Shown in pieces: positions 9,202 to 16,952 of a DNA stretch of 64,000 nucleotides. The position numbers were made by a program, and so were the translations under genes. Every line of letters starts with the position of its first letter. Positions within the stretch are counted from its first letter, which is position 1. Source of the DNA: Xanthomonas hortorum (lineage in GTDB: Bacteria > Pseudomonadota > Gammaproteobacteria > Xanthomonadales > Xanthomonadaceae); NCBI RefSeq assembly GCF_024339125.1, contig NZ_CP101417.1, forward strand, positions 744,001 to 808,000, in the 5' to 3' direction. The notes beneath the pieces were generated by a model. That model made no database searches. It worked only from the letters and a program-made list of their open reading frames with translations, and was not told the DNA's origin.

Positions 9202-9419
9202 GATGTCCTGCCGAAAAACATGCAACCGAGACCTGGATCAAGTGCACCGCACTCCGAGGCAATGCGAGATCACGTTGCACACCACGGGTCCGGGATTCAG
9301 TCGCTTACACCCCGGACATTCACATCGATATGCTCGACTTCGCGATGCAGGTCGCAAAAATGGGTCAGCGTGCTGCATTGTTTCCGCCCATAGCGGCCAC
9401 CCGAAACATCAGACGTGGA

Positions 9420-9444
9420 TTCGCTATCGATCGTTTCGCTTCAC
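9420..9444 (+). promoter_or_regulatory. Imperfect PIP-like box
   Basis: The plus strand reads TTCGC (9420-9424), 15 nt, then TTCAC (9440-9444), one mismatch from the HrpX consensus. A second TTCGC lies at 9435-9439. It faces the IS block and the broken papain-fold ORF, so it could be the remnant promoter of an effector gene destroyed by insertions. This is weak evidence on its own, because such motifs arise by chance in GC-rich DNA. Confidence 0.35.
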
Positions 9445-9604
9445 CCTATTTCATCAATACAAGCGAGTGGTATTCATGAAGGTTTCTTCCGCACCCCCAG
9501 ACAGCACGTTCCTAAAATAACCATGTAGTGAATTGGTAATCCCCCCTCAGATCAGCAGGAGCCAGAAGTGGAATTTTCTCGTAACCTTTCCTGAGGAGAT
9601 TTCC

Positions 9605-9871
9605 ATGAAGACATCACGATTCACCGACAGTCAGATCATCGCGGTACTCAAGCAGGCCGAGGCCGGCACGCCTGTGCCAGAGCTATGCCGTGAGCACGGC
9701 ATCAGCTCGGCAACCTTCTACAAGTGGCGTAGCAAGTTCGGCGGTATGGACGCATCGATGGTGTCCCAGCTCAAGGAGCTGCAGGAGGAGAACCGGCGCC
9801 TGAAGAAGATGTATGCCGAGTCGCAGATGACATCCGAGGTGCTTCGGGAGGCCATGGCAAAAAAATGGTGA
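9605..9871 (+). CDS. IS3-family transposase OrfA
   Basis: The 88-aa protein has the helix-turn-helix of IS3 OrfA proteins ([39 protein letters not shown], residues about 10-48) and a leucine-zipper-like C-terminal helix ([17 protein letters not shown]). It binds the terminal repeats. The ATG follows a GAGGAG site. Its end overlaps orfB by 7 nt around a run of A residues, where -1 frameshifting would make the fused OrfAB transposase. Confidence 0.93.
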   Translation: MKTSRFTDSQIIAVLKQAEAGTPVPELCREHGISSATFYKWRSKFGGMDASMVSQLKELQEENRRLKKMYAESQMTSEVLREAMAKKW

Positions 9872-10692
9872 GGCCATCTCAACGCCGAGAGATGGCCCGA
9901 TGGGCGGTGAACAACAAGGCGATGAGTATCCGGTCAGCCTGCATGGCGTTTACGGTCAGTCAGACCTGCTACCGCTACCAGGCCAAGGCATCGGATGAGA
10001 ACGCGCTGATCGCCGACTGGTTGATCCGATTGACCACCGCTTACCGCGACTGGGGCTTCGGCTTGTGCTTCCTGCACCTGCGCAACGTCAATGGCTTTGG
10101 CTGGAACCACAAGCGCGTGTATCGCATCTACCGGGAGCTGGAGTTGAACCTGCGGATCAAGCCAAGGAAGCGGCTTGTGCGAGAACGCCCAGAGCCGCTG
10201 GCTGTGCCCGAGTCGATCAACCAGGTCTGGTCGATGGACTTCATGCACGACCAGCTCAGTGATGGGCGCAGCTTCCGATTGTTCAACGTGATTGACGACT
10301 TCAACCGCCAAGGGCTGGGGATCGAGGTCGACCTGTCCTTGCCCTCGGCTCGTGTGATTCGGGCACTGGAACAGATCATCCAGTGGCGCGGCAAGCCGCG
10401 CGTGATTCGCTGCGACAATGGGCCTGAATACATCAGTGGTGCGCTACTGGGCTGGGCTGAACAACGCGGCATCCGGATCGAGCACATCCAGCCTGGCAAG
10501 CCGCAGCAGAACGCCTACGTTGAACGCTACAACCGGACGGTACGCTATGGATGGTTGGCCCGAACCATGTTCGACTCAATCGAGCAGGTGCAAGACAAAG
10601 CCACACGATGGCTATGGACCTACAACCACGAGCGTCCCAACATGGCGCTCGGCGGCATCACCCCCATGCAAAAGTTGGCACTTGCTGCATAG
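9865..10692 (+). CDS. IS3-family transposase OrfB, DDE catalytic part
   Basis: The 275-aa rve-type integrase core shows all three catalytic acids: Asp in VWSMDFMHD, Asp in [10 protein letters not shown], and Glu in [11 protein letters not shown] (35 residues later, the DD35E spacing of IS3). The N-terminal HTH_21-like segment ([29 protein letters not shown]) and the C-terminal [15 protein letters not shown] motif place it in the IS407-like group. The frame looks intact, so the element may still be active. The protein is normally made as a frameshift fusion with OrfA. Confidence 0.93.
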   Translation: MVRPSQRREMARWAVNNKAMSIRSACMAFTVSQTCYRYQAKASDENALIADWLIRLTTAYRDWGFGLCFLHLRNVNGFGWNHKRVYRIYRELELNLRIKPRKRLVRERPEPLAVPESINQVWSMDFMHDQLSDGRSFRLFNVIDDFNRQGLGIEVDLSLPSARVIRALEQIIQWRGKPRVIRCDNGPEYISGALLGWAEQRGIRIEHIQPGKPQQNAYVERYNRTVRYGWLARTMFDSIEQVQDKATRWLWTYNHERPNMALGGITPMQKLALAA

Positions 10693-10777
10693 CTCCACTT
10701 TGGGCGACTGCTACAAATGGGGGGATTACCAATTCACCGAGCGACGAAAGGCAAAGCAGGCCAACCACAAAAACCGA

Positions 10778-11849
10778 CCTGATTAGCCCTGACACTCAGC
10801 CATGAAAATTGCTCGCTGCACGTAAAACCGGCTCTGGGCATGGTGTGGATTGCATCATGGCCGTGGCAAGTCGCGGCAGCATCTCGCGCAAGCGGAATCG
10901 ACGATTAAAACGATAGGCCGCCTCTCCCAGGTAACGCCTTGCGTATTTGCCTTGCGCGATGGCGTGATACACGCCACTGATGGCGCGTTTGAGATTGCCC
11001 AGCACCACGTTGACCCAACGTGCACCGGCCGTTTCGGTCGCGGCACGACCACCGCCAGTGTCCAGCGTGGTGTGCGCGTGGCCGGCGTCTTCCAGCCGGC
11101 GGAAGCAGGCCAGCCCATCGGTGTAGACCTCGCACCCGGGCGCCAGGCGACGGGCAATCCAGCCCTGCAGCGAGGTGTTATCGAAGCTGCGCACCGGCTC
11201 GATCACCACAAAGCGCGGCGCGGTGAAGGTGGCATCGGTCTGCACCGCAATCAGGAACGCTTGTTTGTTCTCCGATCCGCGTCCGGCCTTGCCACCGTTA
11301 CGCTCGCCGCCCAGATAGGCATCGTCGATCTGCACGAAACCCGCCAGTTTCCGCCTGGATTCGCGCTCGGCCATAACCTGCATGATCTTGTGTTTCATCC
11401 GCCAGGCCGTCTTGTAGTTGACGCCCAGATGCCGCATCAACTCCAGCGCGGCCATGTTGGTTTTGGTCGAGGTCAGCAGGTGCAACGCCAGCATCCAGGT
11501 GCGCAGCGGCAGTTTGGTGCCTTCGAACATCGTGCCAGCGATCAGGCTGGTCTGATGCCGGCACGCGCTGCATTGGGAGTAGATCGCAGCACCCCGCTTG
11601 AAACGCGAGCGCACGCGCCCGGCACAGTGGGGACAGCGAAATCCCTGCGGCCACCGCCATTTGTATAGCGCGCGGTAGCACTTGGCCTCGGTGCCGTAGG
11701 ACGCGAAGAACTCGGACATCGACAATCCAGCCTGGAACTGCACGGCATTGATGCTCATCACGCTGCCTCGTTGGCTTCAGGTGACAGCAGCATCCACAAA
11801 GCCCGGCGCAGATCCTGCGACTAGCGGCTGAAGGTCAGGGCTAATCAGG
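10778..11849 (-). mobile_element. IS1595-family insertion sequence, copy 1
   Basis: The element is 1072 bp with ends CCTGATTAGCCCTGAC (10778-10793) and the complement at 11834-11849. It encodes one transposase on the minus strand. Flanks are AAAACCGA (10770-10777) on the left and TAAACTCT (11850-11857) on the right; they do not match each other. They match, as complements, the flanks of copy 2, which shows recombination between the copies. The two copies appear nearly identical; I noticed one base difference just upstream of the transposase start. Confidence 0.93.
10796..11761 (-). CDS. IS1595-family (ISXO2-like) transposase, copy 1
   Basis: The 321-aa protein has an N-terminal zinc ribbon (CPHC about 21 residues before CSAC) followed by the ISXO2-like DDE domain: VQIDDAYLGGERNGGKAGR, VYTDGLACF and a C-terminal VVLGNLKRAISGVYHAI block. 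This pattern is characteristic of the IS1595 family. The translation is identical to that of copy 2 at 12702-13667. A second Met follows immediately (MMSINA), so the exact start is ambiguous by one codon. The frame is intact. Confidence 0.94.
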   Translation of the reverse strand: MMSINAVQFQAGLSMSEFFASYGTEAKCYRALYKWRWPQGFRCPHCAGRVRSRFKRGAAIYSQCSACRHQTSLIAGTMFEGTKLPLRTWMLALHLLTSTKTNMAALELMRHLGVNYKTAWRMKHKIMQVMAERESRRKLAGFVQIDDAYLGGERNGGKAGRGSENKQAFLIAVQTDATFTAPRFVVIEPVRSFDNTSLQGWIARRLAPGCEVYTDGLACFRRLEDAGHAHTTLDTGGGRAATETAGARWVNVVLGNLKRAISGVYHAIAQGKYARRYLGEAAYRFNRRFRLREMLPRLATAMMQSTPCPEPVLRAASNFHG

Positions 11850-12613
11850 TAAACTCTTGTATGCAAGCGCAGCGGCAATTTGATTATCGATCGATAATCG
11901 CCACTGGCATAGCTTGCCCGAAGGGAATTATGCCTGCCTGATAGAGGTGAACGGCCGGATCAATGCAGGGCTGAGCGCTTGGGCTGCAGCCCTGCAGCAG
12001 GGTGTGGCAGAGGATTTTTACCAGTTGCCTGCGAATAGCTACGGACTACTGGGGATCACTGACGCGACCACGTTTGAACACTTGACACATTATTGCTATT
12101 GAAATAATTCAATAACTCCTCTCTCGTTCGCACTTCTGTTACATGGCTGACCTGGCGATCCCAGATGACCAGCTTTTCACCTTGGCGCATCGCAGCAACT
12201 AGGTGTCCGATGCCTGAATGACGCTCCATGCCGATCGCAATCTTTTCTTAGTCTGGAAGCTGATGCAGTGCACTGGCAAGGTCTTCCGGCGATCCGCGCT
12301 GGTGTTTGACACTGCCATTTTCGAATTTGCTGATTGCCCAGGTAAATTGGTCGGGCGTCATGCCATGTTGGCTAATGTATTGAATATTGTCTGGTGTCAG
12401 GCCCAGCCCGTTGACCACATGCGCCTCAGGAAGCCCGGTCAGTGCCGCAATCGTATGAAGACCGCAATCGTTGCAGGTGCCTGCGTGGAATGGCGGCATG
12501 CCAAGTGGCCGCATTTGCTGAGCCTGTGCGGACGATTGAGCAGGCTTGGGAGCGGTGCGATATCTCTTCGGAGCGGAACGTCCCTGGAGTTGTGCAAGCG
12601 GCCCATCGGTTTT
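11850..12613. other. 764-bp segment inverted between two IS1595 copies
   Basis: The segment begins with TAAACTCT and ends with TCGGTTTT. If it is flipped in place, IS copy 1 becomes flanked by AAAACCGA on both sides and copy 2 by AGAGTTTA on both sides, i.e. each gains a perfect 8-bp target duplication. The present order therefore arose by homologous recombination between the oppositely oriented copies. The segment contains the papain-fold pseudogene (12056-12613, minus) and, on the plus strand, a small open frame (about 11884-12102; a TTG at 11914 would give 62 aa) reading SLPEGNYACLIEVNG..., which I do not recognise and which overlaps the end of the pseudogene. Confidence 0.88.
12056..12613 (-). 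pseudogene. Broken papain-fold (cysteine peptidase-like) ORF
   Basis: Reading the minus strand from the IS edge, one frame runs ...KTDGPLAQLQGRSAPKRYRT, then AGTCNDCGLHTIAALTGLP, to LPD, a TAA at 12248-12250, then continues in the same frame EKIAIGMERHSGIGHLVAAM, KLVIWDRQVSHVTE, to a TGA at 12056. The C-N-D-C-G pair, the later GH, and the W-D-x-Q pattern resemble papain-fold toxin or peptidase domains with Cys, His and Asp. One nonsense codon separates the presumed Cys and His. On the un-inverted arrangement the frame continues upstream, open, through 10777-10737 (PSDERQSRPTT) to the IS3 edge, so the true N-terminus is lost or displaced. The setting in the hrp island suggests a former T3SS effector; this is inference. 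Confidence 0.55.
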
Positions 12614-13685
12614 CCTGATTAGCCCTGACCTTCAGCCGCTAGTCGCAGGATCTGCGCCGGGCTTTGTGGATGCTGCTGTCACCTGAAGCTAACGAGGCAG
12701 CGTGATGAGCATCAATGCCGTGCAGTTCCAGGCTGGATTGTCGATGTCCGAGTTCTTCGCGTCCTACGGCACCGAGGCCAAGTGCTACCGCGCGCTATAC
12801 AAATGGCGGTGGCCGCAGGGATTTCGCTGTCCCCACTGTGCCGGGCGCGTGCGCTCGCGTTTCAAGCGGGGTGCTGCGATCTACTCCCAATGCAGCGCGT
12901 GCCGGCATCAGACCAGCCTGATCGCTGGCACGATGTTCGAAGGCACCAAACTGCCGCTGCGCACCTGGATGCTGGCGTTGCACCTGCTGACCTCGACCAA
13001 AACCAACATGGCCGCGCTGGAGTTGATGCGGCATCTGGGCGTCAACTACAAGACGGCCTGGCGGATGAAACACAAGATCATGCAGGTTATGGCCGAGCGC
13101 GAATCCAGGCGGAAACTGGCGGGTTTCGTGCAGATCGACGATGCCTATCTGGGCGGCGAGCGTAACGGTGGCAAGGCCGGACGCGGATCGGAGAACAAAC
13201 AAGCGTTCCTGATTGCGGTGCAGACCGATGCCACCTTCACCGCGCCGCGCTTTGTGGTGATCGAGCCGGTGCGCAGCTTCGATAACACCTCGCTGCAGGG
13301 CTGGATTGCCCGTCGCCTGGCGCCCGGGTGCGAGGTCTACACCGATGGGCTGGCCTGCTTCCGCCGGCTGGAAGACGCCGGCCACGCGCACACCACGCTG
13401 GACACTGGCGGTGGTCGTGCCGCGACCGAAACGGCCGGTGCACGTTGGGTCAACGTGGTGCTGGGCAATCTCAAACGCGCCATCAGTGGCGTGTATCACG
13501 CCATCGCGCAAGGCAAATACGCAAGGCGTTACCTGGGAGAGGCGGCCTATCGTTTTAATCGTCGATTCCGCTTGCGCGAGATGCTGCCGCGACTTGCCAC
13601 GGCCATGATGCAATCCACACCATGCCCAGAGCCGGTTTTACGTGCAGCGAGCAATTTTCATGGCTGAGTGTCAGGGCTAATCAGG
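12614..13685 (+). mobile_element. IS1595-family insertion sequence, copy 2
   Basis: The element is 1072 bp with the same ends as copy 1 in opposite orientation (12614-12629 and 13670-13685). Left flank TCGGTTTT (12606-12613) and right flank AGAGTTTA (13686-13693) differ from one another but are the exact complements of the left and right flanks of copy 1. Together with copy 1 it forms an inverted pair able to flip the DNA between them. Confidence 0.93.
12702..13667 (+). CDS. IS1595-family (ISXO2-like) transposase, copy 2
   Basis: This 321-aa protein is identical in translation to the copy 1 transposase. It has the same zinc ribbon (CPHC...CSAC), IDDAYLGGERN, YTDGL and GNLKRAISGVYH motifs of the ISXO2-like DDE domain. 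The intact frame and identity suggest recent transposition or gene conversion. The C-terminus runs to within 18 bp of the element's right end, with its stop (TGA at 13665-13667) just before the terminal repeat. Confidence 0.94.
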   Translation: MMSINAVQFQAGLSMSEFFASYGTEAKCYRALYKWRWPQGFRCPHCAGRVRSRFKRGAAIYSQCSACRHQTSLIAGTMFEGTKLPLRTWMLALHLLTSTKTNMAALELMRHLGVNYKTAWRMKHKIMQVMAERESRRKLAGFVQIDDAYLGGERNGGKAGRGSENKQAFLIAVQTDATFTAPRFVVIEPVRSFDNTSLQGWIARRLAPGCEVYTDGLACFRRLEDAGHAHTTLDTGGGRAATETAGARWVNVVLGNLKRAISGVYHAIAQGKYARRYLGEAAYRFNRRFRLREMLPRLATAMMQSTPCPEPVLRAASNFHG

Positions 13686-14120
13686 AGAGTTTATGCTTGA
13701 CCAGGAGACAGTGGTTTCGCACGCTGAGCCGTCCCTGGCCTCCGGTGCTCGCATCATGCAGCGTACCGAATGCCACCAACTGGACAAAGAGGTCTGGCAT
13801 GACGACTCGTCCTCTCATGACCATCAGGCGGGATGATCCGCAGTCCGCTTTCCGCTTTTCGGATAACCCAAGCGGAGAGAGCCGCCCGGCGAGCTAACCC
13901 AGCGAGCTAGCCTCTCACGTTTCGGTGCAGTGTCATTGCGGCGCTCGCCACTTCTAGAACTCTCGCGAGCACTCCCAGCCCGGGGCCGCTGCATTAATGC
14001 TTGCCGGTCGCAAGCAGCAGCCGGCAAGGCGCATTGGCGTTCAAAGTAGCAGGATCGCATCAGTCGATCATGGTGATCGCCTGCGCTCCTCTCACAGCGA
14101 ACGCCGAACAAAGGCGATCA
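13686..14120. other. Intergenic region between IS1595 copy 2 and hrpF
   Basis: These 435 bp lie downstream of hrpF. A 46-codon plus-strand frame (13693-13833, MLDQETVVSHAEPSL...) starts inside the target repeat and has no recognisable homology; in the ancestral order it would join the inverted segment and may be the tail of an old gene. The rest shows no gene, and no strong hairpin terminator for hrpF was found. Confidence 0.5.
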
Positions 14121-16952
14121 TTACCTGCGCCGCCCACCCCGCAAATTCCGGAGGTTTTCCTTCGTGTCCGCCTCGAAGTTGTCCGCAACGTCCTTCGGGA
14201 TAATCTGCTTCCCCAACGGCACTCCGCCCGCGTCCTCCAGCTTCTGGCGGATTTCGCCGTTTTTCTTCTCTTTATCCAACCGCACCTCTTCATAATGCAA
14301 GCCCGCCAACACAGGCGCCTTGAGCATGTCCGTCGATCGATTAATGTCGTTGCCTACTAAATATCCTTTAACCCCATCAATGCGCTTTTGCCGCTTGGTT
14401 GCCCCCTTGCCTTCTCCTTTGACTGCGCCCTCGCCTGCGCCCTTAGCCGCGCCCTCGCCTGCACCCTTGGCCGCGCCCTCGCCTGCGCCCTTGGTCACCC
14501 CCTTGGCTGCGCCCTCGGCCACCCCTTTGGCGACCCCCTTGGCTGCGAGTCTGGCCGTGGGTCCACCGGCGGCACCCACCAGCGCCCCAGCCATGTTGAT
14601 GCCGGCGAGTTCCCACGCCAGTTTCATGTCGCCGCCTTGCAGTGCAGTGTCGAGCACCTGTGCTGCCTGCGCTTCGCTCTCCAATGCCAGCGCTCCTACA
14701 TCCGCAATCTCGCCGATGATGGGGATGCCGTTCAGTGCACTGAGTCCCACGGAGGCCCAGTCCAAGATCTTGCTGTCCCACTTGAGGAACTCATGCAGTC
14801 CCTTGCCGAAGGTGCCGATGTCCTTTTTCTTCTGCTTGATCTCGGGTTGATCGGCTTTGCCCATCAACATGTCCGCGACCGCCTTCTTCTGGTCGGGCGA
14901 TGTGGCCGCGTGCGTGGGCGATTTCTCCACGGCCTTGTTGGCCGCCGTCATATGATCGTAGAACTGCCGAAAATCCTTGTTGCTGATCTTGCCTGAGTCG
15001 ACGACATGGCCACCGCCGAAGAAGCTGTGGGGCTTCTTGTAGCCAGTGATCGAATTGTTCAACAAGCCGAACAGCAGCGGGTCGCCCAACAACTGTTTGG
15101 CGGCGTCACGCACGGCGGGGTCGGCTTTATCGTCCTTGACGATCGTGTCGAGCTTGTCGCGGGTCACCTCTTTGCCGTCGCCGAAGAACGCATCCTGGTG
15201 CGTGTTAATGGTGTCGAGCGTTTTCAGTTCGGGGGCGGTCAGGTGCATCTGCGATGCGGATTTCTGCAGAAAATCCGGCGTACTCAGCGAACCCGCGTCT
15301 CCCGCCAGCGCCTTCCACTGGTCGGGGTGCTCACGAAAGTACTGCGCGGCGGCGATGACCTGCGGAGGGCACTTCTTGGTCTTGCTGTCGCCTTCGACCA
15401 AGTGCTTGAAGGCGTCCTGGTTCAGATCCTTCGGCAGATAGTCCGAGTAGCGATAGAGTTCGCGCATCGCGTCGCTTTCGGTCATGACCGTTGGCTGGGT
15501 CTTGTCCGGGCTGTCCGACGCCACATAGTTTTGCGTGTAGCCCTTGGCTTGCTTGTTGGAGTATTCCGCGACCTGCGCGTGGCCGGCCGAGAACTTGCTG
15601 AGATCGCCGGCGGTAATCTTGCCGCCACACTTGCCATCGCCCTGCGAGCCAATGGCAAAGAACAGCCGCGGATCTTTCTGCAGTTCGGTCAATGCCTTCT
15701 TCAGATCCGGCGGCGTCGCCGGATCGTTGATCTTCGCGTCGAGATCGGCCCAGGCGACCGGCAATTGGTCCTTGTGGCGATCGAGCGTGGTGACGATTTC
15801 CAATTCGTTCTGGGTGAGCGTCCCGTCTTTCCAGGTGACCGACGAGCCGTCCACCGCAGGTGGCAGGTCGCGCCCCTTCATTTTTTCGGGATTATAGGTC
15901 GCGTTCTTTCCGCCCAGCTCACTCACCTGCGGATGGCGGTCGGCAAAGTCGTAGAGGTTGGCTGCAATGAGCGTGCCGTTGCATTTACCCTGGTCGTCGT
16001 GGTGGTGCTTGCCGTGCCCCTGCGATGCCATCGCGAAAAACAGGCCAGGGTCCTGTTGCAGGCCTTGCAGCGCCTTTTTCAGGTCGGGTGGAGTGGATGG
16101 ATCGTTGATCTTTTCGTCGAGCTTGCCGAACTCGATCGGCATCATGTCGCGATGCTGATTGAGCGTGGAGACAATCTCAAGCTGGGACTGCGTGAGCGTG
16201 CCACCGTCCCATGTCACCGATGAACCTTCTGCCGCCGGCGGCGGAGTCGATCCCTTCAACTTTTCGGGGTTGTAGGTCGCGTTCTTTCCGCCCAGCTCAC
16301 TCACCTGCGGATGGCGGTCGGCAAAGTCGTAGAGGTTGTCTGCAATGAGTTTGCCGTTGCACTTGCCCTGGTCGTCGCCGTGGTGCTTGCCGTGGCCCTG
16401 CGATGCCATGGCGAAGAACAGCCCAGGATCCTGTTGCAGACCTTGCAGCGCTTTTTTCAGGTCCGGCGGAGTGGATGGATCGTTGATCTTTTCGTCGAGC
16501 TTGGCGAACTCGATCGGCATCTTGTCGCGATGCTGATTGAGCGTAGAGACGATCTGAAGCTGCGACTGCGTGAGCGTGCCACCGTCCCAGGTCACCGATG
16601 ACCCCGGCATGGCGGGTGGCGCGGTGGCGCCCTTGATGTCCTTGGGGTCGAACGGCGTCGGCAGCGTCTGCCAGGACGTGCGTTTCTCGATCGGCTGGTT
16701 GGCTTGAATGTCGTCGGCTGAAGGCGTTGCCAACCCCGGAATGCCACTGCCAGGCCCATTGATTGGCGTGTTGCCGTAGGTGGCGGCAATCAAGCTGTAA
16801 ATCTGCTGCAAGAACAGGTTGTCCATCGCCAGCAACAGATCGGAGTCATTCATGGCCGAATCGGATCCGGGCGCCTCCGGCGACGACGCGTCATCCGTGA
16901 GAGGTAGAAACAGACCGGCGGCACTCCCGGTCGAAAGCGTGTTGAGCGACAT
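14121..16952 (-). CDS. hrpF: T3SS translocon protein HrpF (NolX family)
   Basis: The 943-aa protein starts MSLNTLSTGSAAGLF as other Xanthomonas HrpF proteins do. HrpF is secreted by the T3SS and inserts in the plant membrane to pass effectors. Residues 117-242 and 243-368 are nearly identical 126-residue repeats (GSSVTWDGGTLTQSQL...YNPEK); a third, more divergent unit covers about 369-465, and a fourth-like unit (LTAPELKTLDTINTHQD) lies further on. Near the C-terminus are hydrophobic segments suited to membrane insertion (ILDWASVGLSALNGIPIIGEIA; LAWELAGINMAGALVGAAGG) followed by a Lys/Gly/Glu repeat. It is longer than the roughly 800 aa usual for HrpF with two repeats. I found no perfect PIP box upstream. 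Confidence 0.9.
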   Translation of the reverse strand: MSLNTLSTGSAAGLFLPLTDDASSPEAPGSDSAMNDSDLLLAMDNLFLQQIYSLIAATYGNTPINGPGSGIPGLATPSADDIQANQPIEKRTSWQTLPTPFDPKDIKGATAPPAMPGSSVTWDGGTLTQSQLQIVSTLNQHRDKMPIEFAKLDEKINDPSTPPDLKKALQGLQQDPGLFFAMASQGHGKHHGDDQGKCNGKLIADNLYDFADRHPQVSELGGKNATYNPEKLKGSTPPPAAEGSSVTWDGGTLTQSQLEIVSTLNQHRDMMPIEFGKLDEKINDPSTPPDLKKALQGLQQDPGLFFAMASQGHGKHHHDDQGKCNGTLIAANLYDFADRHPQVSELGGKNATYNPEKMKGRDLPPAVDGSSVTWKDGTLTQNELEIVTTLDRHKDQLPVAWADLDAKINDPATPPDLKKALTELQKDPRLFFAIGSQGDGKCGGKITAGDLSKFSAGHAQVAEYSNKQAKGYTQNYVASDSPDKTQPTVMTESDAMRELYRYSDYLPKDLNQDAFKHLVEGDSKTKKCPPQVIAAAQYFREHPDQWKALAGDAGSLSTPDFLQKSASQMHLTAPELKTLDTINTHQDAFFGDGKEVTRDKLDTIVKDDKADPAVRDAAKQLLGDPLLFGLLNNSITGYKKPHSFFGGGHVVDSGKISNKDFRQFYDHMTAANKAVEKSPTHAATSPDQKKAVADMLMGKADQPEIKQKKKDIGTFGKGLHEFLKWDSKILDWASVGLSALNGIPIIGEIADVGALALESEAQAAQVLDTALQGGDMKLAWELAGINMAGALVGAAGGPTARLAAKGVAKGVAEGAAKGVTKGAGEGAAKGAGEGAAKGAGEGAVKGEGKGATKRQKRIDGVKGYLVGNDINRSTDMLKAPVLAGLHYEEVRLDKEKKNGEIRQKLEDAGGVPLGKQIIPKDVADNFEADTKENLRNLRGGRRR
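14421..14494 (-). repeat. 24-bp tandem repeat in the hrpF 3' part
   Basis: About three copies of a 24-bp unit encode repeated KGAGEGAA octapeptides near the HrpF C-terminus, directly after the hydrophobic segments. Degenerate related units extend on both sides. In-frame units like this are prone to slippage, so copy number may differ between strains. Confidence 0.7.
15849..16604 (-). repeat. 378-bp direct repeats inside hrpF
   Basis: Two adjacent units of 378 bp (16227-16604 and 15849-16226) are nearly identical in DNA; for example, the TTTTCGGG...GCGTTCTTTCCGCC block recurs at 15883 and 16261. Each encodes one 126-residue HrpF repeat. A third unit, diverged in sequence, follows. High identity suggests recent duplication or ongoing gene conversion. 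Confidence 0.85.

Larger units (their letters stand above)
9081..9527. other. Intergenic region between chaperone gene and IS3 copy
   Basis: This 447-bp stretch holds the PIP box of the xopF1 operon (9177-9201) near one end. Near the other end is a PIP-like motif TTCGC-N15-TTCAC (9420-9444), followed by a short 14-codon ORF (9478-9519) beginning MKVSSAPPDSTFLK, which stops just before the IS3 element. The short ORF has the Ser/Pro character of an effector N-terminus but is too short to name. No other gene is visible. Confidence 0.5.
9528..10737 (+). mobile_element. IS3-family insertion sequence
   Basis: The element is about 1.2 kb and bounded by perfect 19-bp inverted repeats (GTGAATTGGTAATCCCCCC at 9528-9546 and its complement at 10719-10737). 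It has the two-ORF layout of IS3 (orfA, then overlapping orfB). The flanking bases (TGTA on the left, CGAG on the right) do not form the expected 3-5 bp target duplication, which points to a deletion or rearrangement next to it after insertion. The short A-run AAAAAA at the orfA end is a typical programmed -1 frameshift site. Confidence 0.88.

Noticed and set aside
10778..13685. Composite transposon made of the two IS1595 copies
   Set aside because: A composite unit should share one target repeat at its outer ends. The outer flanks (AAAACCGA and AGAGTTTA) differ, while the swapped inner and outer flanks fit two separate insertions plus inversion.
13622..13897. 91-aa plus-strand frame across the IS1595 right end
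   Set aside because: It starts inside the transposase gene in another frame and has no coding features beyond the element.
15006..16223. 405-aa open frame on the plus strand
   Set aside because: Antisense of the hrpF repeat region; its apparent internal repeats only mirror the hrpF repeats.
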